Below are positions 34,164-43,168 of a stretch of DNA of 54,216 nucleotides, piece after piece. Position 1 is the stretch's first letter. The number at the start of each line of letters is the position of its first letter. This DNA comes from Gnetum montanum (taxonomy: Eukaryota; Streptophyta; Gnetopsida; Gnetales; Gnetaceae): the NCBI GenBank assembly GCA_015680685.1, contig MNCI01002704.1, positions 413,622 through 467,837 of the forward strand. Direction: 5' to 3'. The position numbers were made by a program, and so were the translations under genes. The notes beneath the pieces were generated by a model. It was not told the DNA's origin. It did not search any database and saw only the letters and a program-made list of their open reading frames with translations.

Positions 34164-34533
34164 TTTTGAAAATAGGGCTTGCTTTTTAATGCATTTTTTC
34201 CAAAATGGAATGACCATTTTTTTCAAATCTAGGCCTCTTGATTTGCTAAAATTATATTTTAACAAAATCCTACCCCATTATTTTAGTGTGAATTTTAATG
34301 GGAATTAATGATTTTGGCTATTTCAACTATTTCCATGGCTATATGAAATTTTGAAAATAGGGCTTGCTTTTTAATGCATTTTTTCCAAAATGGTATGACC
34401 ATTTTTTCAAATCTAGGCCTCTTGATTTGCTAAATTTATATTTTAACAAAATCATACCCCATTATTTTAGCGTGAATTTTAATGGTAGTTAATGATTTTG
34501 GCTATTTCAACTATTTCCATGGCTATATGAAAT
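34164..34533. repeat. 185-bp tandem duplication
   Basis: Two copies (34164-34348 and 34349-34533) differ at only a handful of sites, far fewer than the surrounding repeats. They begin 'ttttgaaaatagggcttgc' and end 'ggctatatgaaat'. This is a recent event in an old element. Confidence 0.9.
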
Positions 34534-35493
34534 TTAGGCTTTGAGGTTTTTGAAACTTTGATATAAAAAAGCAATCAAAGTTATATATTTTTTTGGTACA
34601 ACAGTTGTACTTTTATAAAATTTCAATTCATAGGTTTGTAGCTCTTTGTTTAAGATTTCCAATGATTATCATCTTGTTTAATTTGACCTTGAAATAAAGA
34701 AGTTAAGCTTGTTTTCTTTACGTTGCTTAGTTAAGTTGTTTGTGCCACTTTTGTAATTTCATGAAGTTTTGCAAATTTTTATAAGGAAACAGAATATGTT
34801 ATGGATAGTTTTTGGTTATGGTTTAGTATGCTTTGGCTTTATATTTTCAATGGAGGTAGAATCACTTCAATTGGACTTAAAAAAAATTCTACAAATTTTT
34901 TACTAAACATGTGTAATAAGGATGTTTGTGTTGTTTTCAAATTATTTTCTAAATTAAAATAAATTTCCTTCATAAATGGAAAAGGATTTGAATTTTTATT
35001 AAGAATGGATGTGTAGGGATAAATTTAATCTTTCAAACAGTGATGGAATCACTTTTTTTGGAGATCAAACAAATTTTTGGCAAATTTTTTACCAACCTTG
35101 CATGAAAGGGATAAAGTTTGACAGCCATGGTTTTGGCTAAATTATTTCATGTTTTATGGATATATGGATATACTTTTTTGATTTTTAATGGCCATGGCTT
35201 TAAGGTTCATAATTTCAAGATTCTTTTCATGGTGGAATCACTAAAATTGGTGTACATTACCCATTTGATGAATTTTTGATGAATTTTTTGGCTATGGCTA
35301 TGTGAACAAGGTAAAAGCATGGTTATAGTACATTACCCATTTGGAAATGGAAGTGGTTGATATGTATAACTTATGTTTTTCTTTTGTGAAAATGTAAAAC
35401 TAATGCTTAATTTTGCTTTTCTAAGTAGAGTAAAATCTTTTTGTATTTTAAATAAGCTTTTACTATGGCTACATGGTTTTTTTCTAAGTTTTT

Positions 35494-35652
35494 GATGCTT
35501 TTTCTAAATTTGTGCATAGTTTAGATGCTTTTTCCAAATTTATGCATGCTCTACATAATTTAGATGTTTTTTCTAAATTTATGCATAACTTGCATGTCTT
35601 TTCCAAACTTACGCATAATTTATATGCTTTTTCTAAATTTATGCATAATTTA
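35494..35652. repeat. 30-39-bp minisatellite, five units
   Basis: Units start at 35494, 35524, 35563, 35592 and 35623, of the form 'gatgctttttctaaattt' plus 'atgcataattta'. The second unit has a 9-bp insertion. Confidence 0.85.
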
Positions 35653-35719
35653 ATTTAAGATAGTTTTGGCCTATAAAATTTTAGCTATAAAGGCTATAAA
35701 ATATGGTAACAATGTTTTT

Positions 35720-36150
35720 ATGGAATATCTTAAACTAATTTAGATAAACAGCTAAGAGCTCTTTATAGAGGTTGATTTTACCTTTGACTTAGGAAGTTTT
35801 TCCTAAATTTGTTAAGAAATTCCAATTGGTTATGATGCAAGGTTATCCAAGGTTGTAATAATTTTTTTTTTGTGGAATTACTTAGACTAATTTAGAAAAA
35901 ACACCTTAGAGCTTTTTATAGAGGCTAATTTCACCTCCAACTAGATGGTTTGTCTAAATTTGCTAAGTAGCTCTAAAAGGTCATAACGTTTCTACTTTGA
36001 AAGGTTATAATAATGCCATTTTTTGGTGGAATTTCTTAAGCTAATTTAGATAAACACCTTAGAGATTTTTACAAAGGTTAATTTTAGCTTCAACTAGTAT
36101 GTTTTTTCTATGTTTGTTAAGAAATTCTGATAGGTGATAATATTCTTTTT
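35720..36150. repeat. About 153-bp tandem repeat, 2.7 units
   Basis: The 'ctaatttagataaacacc' block recurs at about 35733, 35885 and 36039. Each is followed by 'gagctttttatagaggtt.att' and a 'ctaaatttgttaagaaattc' block. Confidence 0.85.
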
Positions 36151-36573
36151 TGAGTTGTAATTTTCGCTATGGGTTACTAACTAGCTATGTATTGTTGTAT
36201 TTCAAGCCTCAAGACACATTGGCAACCCCAATGATGAGGGTGGGAATGACCCACCACTTCCTCCTTTGGTTGCCACTCAGCAGCCTCGTTTAGTTTAGCT
36301 TGTTGGCTATTTGTTTTTGTTTCTATGTTGATGGCTATAGTTCACCAAGACTATGTTATGGATGGTTGTTATTATTTGACATTCTTGCTACATATTGTGG
36401 CCATGGCTATGTATGTTATGGACATTCTAACTTTAAACTAAAATTTTGATCTTATTTTTTGACTATGTGCATCTATAGTAGTAGTAAACATTGAAAATGG
36501 TTATGTTGAAATTTTTGGTTTTAACATTTAATCAATGTTAAACAAAAGGAGATATAATAATAAAAGGAACGTT

Positions 36574-36726
36574 TTCTAGTTTTAGGCCATCACAAGCACA
36601 GGTTATATTGTTTTGCCAATTTAAGGCCATGGTAGGTCATATCGCCAATTTAGAGTCTTAGCAAATTATAATGCCAGTTTAATGTCTTATTTGACATAGT
36701 GTCAGTTTAACATCTTAGTAGACATG
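36574..36726. repeat. Diverged 29-bp-family minisatellite (protease-side end of spacer)
   Basis: About five units of the form 'gccaatttaaggccatggta', starting at 36574 with 'tctagttttaggccatcac' and ending near 36726. It is the same family as the arrays at 31151 and 27347. Confidence 0.65.
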
Positions 36727-36849
36727 TATTTATAAGGATTTTTTGATCATAAGAAGGGCCATAGTAAATAGGAAAAAATGCAAACAAACTTAGGCTACAT
36801 GCATAAAATGTCAAATATACAATAAAATGCAAAATAAAAGTAAGGCTAC

Positions 36850-37500
36850 TTGTCTATCAATGCATTTAGTCCTAAGGGCATGGGAAGGTCAAGGTGAACT
36901 TCACTTGTACAGATTCTCCTAATCTTTGCAAGATTAGGGAGTGAGTAAGGCCTACTCTACATAAGCTTGTATTCACCATCCCCTTCACTTACAATGTTAA
37001 AAGGGAGTTCATTCCATAATGTATCCCATTACCTATTGTTGTCATCCTTGGTTGTCTTGGGTTTTTTCTCTTCATGGCTAGAAGATTCTTCTTGAAGCTC
37101 CAATTCATACCCCTATCCTATGTCTATGTTGTTGAAAACTAGGGGAACCATGTTATCACCATGAATGATGATTTCACCTCCCTCATAAGAAAGATGAATT
37201 TCTTGATGGATGGATGAGGACATAGCTCATAACTGAGCCAACCAAGGTCTTCCTAGGATTAGGTTGAATATTGGTGTCTCTTCTACCACCAAGAAGTTGG
37301 TGGTTGTAGGGAATTATTCTCTAGCTACAAAATCCAAGGCGATAGACCCCTTGATGGTAACTCCTAATCCATTGAAGGTCTTAAGAGCTATAGTGGTTGT
37401 AGGTTGTACTTGCTTAGTTAAGCCTAAACATTCAATGATATTGCATGGGATGAATTTCATTGTAGCTCCATTATCAACATGCACCTGATGTATTTTAAAT
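36850..37500 (-). pseudogene. Element F protease and downstream linker
   Basis: Minus frame: 'HVDNGATMKFIPCNIIE' near 37490-37440 is the active-site region, with DNG in place of DS/TG. Next are 'LGLTKQVQ', 'IKGSIALDFV' and 'FLVVEETPIFNLILGRPWLA' (37290-37235), a diagnostic Tat-type end. The frame continues through an acidic linker to 'ELPFNIVSEGDGEYKL' and 'VHLDLPMPLGLNALIDK', then is lost at about 36850. The active-site change and stops make it inactive. Confidence 0.85.
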
Positions 37501-38300
37501 TATCCTATATGTATGGTTATGAATAAATGGGTTGTAGTCACCTGGCCATTCTAGGGATTAACTTTAATTTCATATCATGAAATGTTAAGGCTGTTGACTT
37601 CTCCTCCCCTAGTGAGGGAGGAATCATCACTACATGGATAACTTTCTCATTAGCAAGAATATCCTCACTAATAGGTATAGAGGTTAACATTTTGACTAGC
37701 ACCTCATGATTTGTGCTAGAAGTCATGATTAGGTCATACAGGCTTAGGGTTGTTTTTTTCTATTTGAGGGATTGCCTGACTTGGTCCATTGCACTAAGGA
37801 AGTTTTTATTGTTGGTCATGGGCTTCTCACCATAGTTGTGCTTTACTTCCTCCATGCATCCCAAAATGTAGAATTCAACTTTAGGCTTTGGCTATTGTGG
37901 CTCTTCCTTGTTGTTTTGGTTGTGGTCTTTGGTTTCCTCTTGTTGCTTATTGGTTTAAGGGGTTAGGGTAGAGGAGGTCATGGGTATAGCTGAAATGGAA
38001 GTGGTCTTTGGTGGACCTACTTCCTCTCATACCTTTGTATGCTTGTCTCCCTTGTTATCAAGCTTTTACTCATGCTTCTTCCTTTGTTTGGTTATAGATT
38101 TTTGGTTATCGGCCATTGGTTGTAAGAAAGAGGTAGTAGCATTGGCCACCATAGGGGGTCATTGTATAGTTGGTTGGGCTAAGGCTTTTTGGGTTGTATT
38201 GGATTGGGAGACCTTGATGAGAAAAGGTTTCCTTGGATGCATTCATGATGGTACTCTCATAACAAAGGGCGATATTGAGGTATGGGAATCCAAAGAAGCC
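37500..38300 (-). pseudogene. Element F gag-protease linker
   Basis: A minus-strand, broken but coding-like linker rich in Lys, Asn, Ser and Thr: 'GDKHTKV', 'NKEEPQ', 'KPKVEFYILG', 'VLVKMLTSIPISEDILANE' (open frame 37726-37538). Long low-complexity linkers between nucleocapsid and protease are usual in Tat elements. Plus-strand frames here (37980-38312 and others) are shadows. Confidence 0.55.
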
Positions 38301-40471
38301 CTTTCATTGTAGAGGAATACTTGAACCATAAATGGTTCTCTTGCAGGTATCTAATTGTCATCAATGTTGAATGTTGAAATAACATATGGACTATCATTAG
38401 CATTCAATGGATCTTTGTAGACTTGCATTGACTAGTTTTGTGACCAAACTAGGTTAGAAGCATCTAAGACTAGTTTTCCACTATCTATCAGCCTTTGCAG
38501 GTCATCCTTCAATGTAAGGCAGAAGTTTGTATCATGACTAGGAAATTGATGATTATGGCAAAAGCAATCTAGCTTGAAGTATCTAGGTAACTAGGGATCA
38601 TCCTTCATTGCCCAATTGGGATCTCTAGCTATTTCACATAGTCTCTCATGTTTCTTTTGAGTGGCTTCAGTCATTTTTTTGTGTTGCATGCACCCACTTA
38701 TTAATACTTTATCTAGTAACTCAGATGGTTTTAATGGTAACATAGTGTATTTAGACTTGTCCTTCCTTTTGAAGTTAGGCCTATTTGTTGTCGATGCAGT
38801 GGTCCTAGAAGTTGATGGTTGGTTATTATGGTTATTGGTGGGGGCCTTGGGTAGATTGACCTTCAACCCTTGTTTCATGATTTTTTTTCCTTGGTTATAG
38901 TTGCTATAGTAGTGTTGTTTTGTTTGCTCTTTTCTTTTTCTCTTCAACCATGTTGGTTTTTATATGCTATATAGGCTAGATTATGACTAGCATTTATGGT
39001 ATCCTCTATATTTTTAGTTTGTAAGAATGATTGGCTAAGAGACCATAGGTCAAGGTAGTAGAGTTTGGAATTGATGAAGTTATTAACTACTCTCTTGAAT
39101 ATGGCTAACAAGTGGGCTTCAGTTATGGGCTTTGGTATTTCATTCAATAGTCTATTTAACCATTGAATGAACTTCTGTATGGGTTCTAACGTCCCCTGCT
39201 AGACCTTCATGAGTTGGTCAAGCATTGTATCAACCTTCAAGTTATACTTGATGTGGTTGACAAACTAGGCTACTAAGTCCTCCAAAGAGGATATGGATCC
39301 TCTCGGCAATGCATAATACTAATCAAATGCTTTCCTAGTTAAAGACATAGGAAAAACTCTCATGATGATATGAGGCTATGGCTACAAGAGTAAACATTTT
39401 GATCAAAAGGTAATAAGATGAGCATTAGGATTACCTTCTCCATTATATTTGCTAAATTGGGGAATGGGGGCACTAGGAGGAAGTGTTAAGGGTGGGACTA
39501 CAAAACTTATGGGATCATCTTGGTAGAAGTCCATAATCTTGATAGTTTTTATGGTAGAGGCTTAAAGCCTCTTCAACTCCTTCATTAGTCTTGGATCATG
39601 TGGAAGGTTTGATCCAAGCTTTGCAGTGGTCACATAGGTTTTGAGGTTTGTACATAAGGTTGTGGTGTCTATTGTGAGGCTTGCAGCCTTGTCATGGATT
39701 GCATGATAGAAGGAAGAGGTTGTGTTATGGTTGTGGCTTGTGGGCCAAACAAAGAAAAAGATGTTTTTGCTAGTACTTGAGGCTCAAATGAGACAAATGG
39801 GGTGTGTGACCCTTGTGTTTCTTGGGATCCCATGGTGGATCTTGTGTGAGTAGTTAATAGATTTTTGATGGTAAAAACCACCGTTGATGATTTTATATAT
39901 TGAGACTATGTTGTAAATGACATTGATTTGCTATAGTTAGTTGTTTGTGGTATTGGCTAAGTGTGATGTGTGGCTATAACTGATGTGGGATTTACTATAG
40001 TAGGGTAGGAAGGAGTGGAAGGTGGTGGCACCATGCTCATAGAGAAAAAAAAGCATTAGAGGAAGGTGCTATGACTTTGGGGGATGTTTGTTAGAACAAT
40101 CATTCCAAGATGCTTTTAGGCTTGAATTCTACCTTAAATTCATCCTCTTCTTCATGTTGTTCCTCAAAGCTAGGCTTGTCATCTTCCTCTTCCATGACAA
40201 TCAATTAGGTTTGGATGCTAGAATAGATGTCATTAAGGGAAATTTGGTCATACAGGGAAGGGATGTACTTTTTTCCACCCTTATGTATGAGCTCAAACTC
40301 CCTTTTTTCCTTAACTTCAATTCATGGAATTAGCATACCTTCTTGTATTTTAGTACAAATGAAGTTATAACAATCTTTATTTATGGCTACAAAATTAGGA
40401 CTCTCCCCTTTGACCTTCAAAGATCACTTACACTCAATGATGGATGGGTCTTTGGAATCAGACATCCTCAT
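38300..40471 (-). pseudogene. Element F gag, degenerate
   Basis: Minus frame from the ATG at 40471: an acidic N-terminal region ('MEEEDDKPSFEEQHEEEDE' near 40185-40130), then a Pro/Ser/Thr-rich linker (39881-39669). The Gag core at 39480-39000 reads 'FSKYNGEGNPNAHL', 'LPRGSISSLEDLVA' and 'TMLDQLMKV'; 'IPKPITEAHLLAIF' is open at 39147-38944. A Lys-rich basic stretch (38947-38591) follows. Near 38585-38540 is 'CHNHQFPSHDTNFC', a C-x2-H-x4-H-x4-C motif like the Tat nucleocapsid, followed by 'LKDDLQRLIDSGKL'. It would package element RNA. Confidence 0.85.
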
Positions 40472-40479
40472 GGCTTACT

Positions 40480-41492
40480 GGCTATGATCTTCGCTAGTGA
40501 GGGTGAAGGGTAATTTGGTGGACTTTTGGAAAAANCTCTAGTTAATGGAATTCAAAAATTCTTAAACAAAATGAAAATGACAAAAAATAATGTACTTACT
40601 ATAATTAGTAAGTTGGGGATAAGGGGGGTTTACCCCTTTACTAGAAATNAGTTTCCAAAGATGGTTTTGGTAGGCTGCTAAATTTTACCACAAAAGAGAG
40701 AAAAGTAGGCTTGCTTGGTATGGAAACCAACATTAGTTTAGTGGCAAAAAATGTGGGGCAAAAATTAAATGGTTATTAGGGCTTCCATGCTAGCTTTGCT
40801 CTAGAAATTCACAACAGATGTAAAAGTTTAGCACCCAAACCACCTACAGCTTCCACGCTGAGGTTTCTACTACAGGGAGGTATAGATAGCATTGGATTCC
40901 TTGGGAGTTTTGGCTTCAAAAAACTAGAAAATGGCTTTCAACTTATAACAAAAGTAGGTCTGATCATTAAATTGGTAGCCAACCTCACTAACGTTGGCCT
41001 CCCAACTGCTTCCATGGTAGGTATGGAAAAGGGGAGGAAAGAAGGCAGGGTAAGATGATGGGAATCTCACACCTCCTACCTCAATGTTGATGAAAGGAAG
41101 GCTGAAAGCCAAAGTGAAAAGTTGGTGCTTTTTAACTAAAACTAGTTTTAGCTAGCTGTAAATTTTCTCAACTTGGGAAAGTCAAGAGAAAGCCAACTCA
41201 TGGAAGAGTTAAACCACCCACATTTAGAAACTAGTGGAAAAACATTTTTGGCAATAAAAAGCAAAAAATAATAGGGGGGAAAAGATATCAATGTTAGCTT
41301 TGGGCTATAAAATTTACAACAAATGTTATAGAAAGCTAAAGCCCAACCACCTACAACTTCCATGCTATAGTTTTGGTCACAAGGGAGGGGAAAGATTAGC
41401 ATTGATTCTTCAAAGGTTTTGGCTACAAAAATCAAGGAAAATATTGCAAATGGTAACAAAAAGAATAGATCTTATCATAGAATTTAGGAAAA
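40480..41492 (-). other. Element F leader with about 506-bp tandem duplication
   Basis: Untranslated leader between PBS and gag. Segments about 40680-40935 and 41155-41440 align ('ttagctttg....acaaca.atg', 'ccacctaca.cttcca.gct', 'ggttttggct.caaaaa'), offset by about 506 bp. N bases are at 40535 and 40649. Confidence 0.7.
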
Positions 41493-41511
41493 GGCCCTCC
41501 TTCTAGTGCCA
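41493..41511 (-). promoter_or_regulatory. Primer-binding-site-like sequence of F
   Basis: On minus, TGGCACTAGAAGGAGGGCC lies 8 bases inside the 5' LTR end. TGG-start and position fit a PBS. I do not assign the tRNA. Confidence 0.55.
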
Positions 41512-41519
41512 AGAAAACC

Positions 41520-43080
41520 TATTATGATTGAAAACCTTGACCACTAGAAAAACCAAATATCCTTGATGTAATAGTTCCCCAACCCCAAATCCATAGGGCC
41601 TTCATGAGAAAAATGGGATTCAAGGTGTCCTAGTCAATTAGGCAGATCGACTAGGGACTTACAAAATGCAAAATGTGGGACTAAAAGAAAATGAAATGCA
41701 AAACTGGTAGCAAATTTGACATAATGCATAGATGATAAAAAAATATATATTTTTTACATAAAATCCAAAAATTAAAACTTTATTGGAAAATAAAATAAAG
41801 AATAAGTTTGAGAAATGTGTACAAATGATGCCTGAGTGTGTAGCAAAAGTGGCTTCACTGGTGTAGGAGTTCAAAGCTTGTTAAAGCTAATGGGATCTGC
41901 TTGACAATCCTGGTACTAAGTTGCTTCTGATGCTATTGAACCTTCCTCAATTACTACCACCTTAGATCTTGTAGTTGGATCACTATTGGAGGTGAGAAAA
42001 GAGGAAAATTTGGATGCCAGATTGCTCCATGCTAGGATTTGGGAATACCATAAGCGCTATGTTGACATCCAAAATCCACAAATATCAGGGCTACAATGCT
42101 TCCACACTGGGATTCAAGACAATGCAAATATGGGAACTTATAAGAGCTCTTGAGTGCCTAAGAATGTCCCAAGTGTGGAATTATGAATAATTTTGTATGT
42201 ATGCCAAAATTTTCTTGATAATACTGAACTTGCTTAAAATTCTAAAACCTGTAAATGGGGTTTAAGGTAAGATTTTATAGGATCTTTGGACTATGAATGG
42301 GACTACAAATTTGCTATGATTTGGCTGTCAAAATGGCTATAAAATGGCTACAAATTGCTTGTGAAATAGTTGCAAATTGGCTACCAATTTGCTACAAACT
42401 AGTTACCAAATTCAAGTGAGATGGGGGGTTACCATACATAGTAAGTGCTTCTCCACATGGCCATTCCATTTACTATAAGTAATAACTAGGACATGCCTTT
42501 CATGCTAGAGATGAATCTTCTATGCTGAGCTCTTGTAGAAGTGGCTACTTAATGTTGAAGTGCATGTAGTGATGAATTTTGGCTTTTGTGCCTTCCATGC
42601 TAGGGGATGTAATTTTCCACGTAGGGGGTGAAGACTCCACATCTGGGGAAACTTCCACAGTGAGGGAGAAGGTTTCTAGACTATGCATGTGGTCTCCACA
42701 CTAAAAGGAAAAAAATTTAAAAAATCCTACCTTTCCACAGTAGGGGTAGATAAGATTTACCCCCAAGCATGTGCTTCTAGCATATAAAAATGTATACCCT
42801 CCATAAAATTCATCAAATTTCTTTTTTTGACATTCCAAAAGGCATTTTTGACCCCCTCCCCCCAAGCCCAACTATAGACACTAGGTGACTTTTTTCACTT
42901 GGGGAATGAGGCTTTGACCACTTATGAGGCATTTTTCAACCCCAAAAGTATAAAGTATGTGAAATTTCCCACTATGGATTACAATTTTTACATTTACAAT
43001 GAATTTTTGCCTCCGGTTTCATGGGGTGAAAGCTACATGATGAATATTGAATATAACATGCATAGTTTTGTCATGTTTCA
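41520..43080 (-). repeat. Element F 5' LTR
   Basis: 1561 bp, aligned with 25676-27210. The plus-left end is TATTATG where its partner has TGTTGCT, so the terminal TG has decayed to TA. The right end TGTTTCA is intact and followed by the target duplication ATGGG. It contains the twin TATA-like sites at 42429-42444 and 42470-42485. Confidence 0.9.
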
Positions 43081-43168
43081 ATGGGGTAATACACCAAAAA
43101 TATGGGGTGATAACCTAGAGTACACTAGAGAGATGGGGCAATACACCATAGCCCACAAAGCACCATAA
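42899..43168 (+). other. Open frame antisense to the 5' LTR of F
   Basis: 89 codons: 'EALTTYEAFFNPKSIKYV', 'MDYNFYIYNEFLPPVSWGE', 'SYMMNIEYNM'. It then leaves the LTR at 43080 into LARD-like sequence. About 60 codons within the LTR match the frames at 27053 and 46721. Function unknown. Confidence 0.35.

Larger units (their letters stand above)
30951..36850 (-). other. 5.9-kb pro-RT spacer of F, repeat-rich, possible giant intron
   Basis: It lies between the end of the protease reading (about 36850) and the start of the RT reading (30951). No coding domain is found. On minus it ends TTATTTACTTTTACCTAG before G, a polypyrimidine-rich splice-acceptor-like sequence. The same sequence ends the spacer of E at 49603. 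It contains five kinds of tandem repeat, listed separately. A pro-RT intron is established in Ogre elements of the same lineage, but at far smaller size as I recall it. Splicing here is my inference. Confidence 0.6.
25676..43080 (-). mobile_element. Element F: 17.4-kb Tat-lineage gypsy element
   Basis: LTRs are 25676-27210 and 41520-43080. The target duplication ATGGG is perfect at 25671-25675 and 43081-43085. Minus-strand order: 5' LTR, PBS-like site, leader with a tandem duplication, gag, protease, a 5.9-kb repeat-rich spacer, RT, RNase H, a second (archaeal-type) RNase H, integrase, PPT with hairpin, 3' LTR. The second RNase H and the 'LILGRPWL' protease end are Tat-lineage marks. The LTRs differ by eye at very roughly one site in six in the stretch compared (25860-26100 against 41700-41940), so the insertion is old. 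Confidence 0.9.

Noticed and set aside
37980-38312. 110-codon plus-strand open frame
   Set aside because: It lies opposite the recognisable gag-protease linker of F on minus and has no domain; a shadow.
41148-41459. 103-codon minus-strand open frame in the leader of F
   Set aside because: It lies in the duplicated leader; the other duplicate does not keep the frame over its length.
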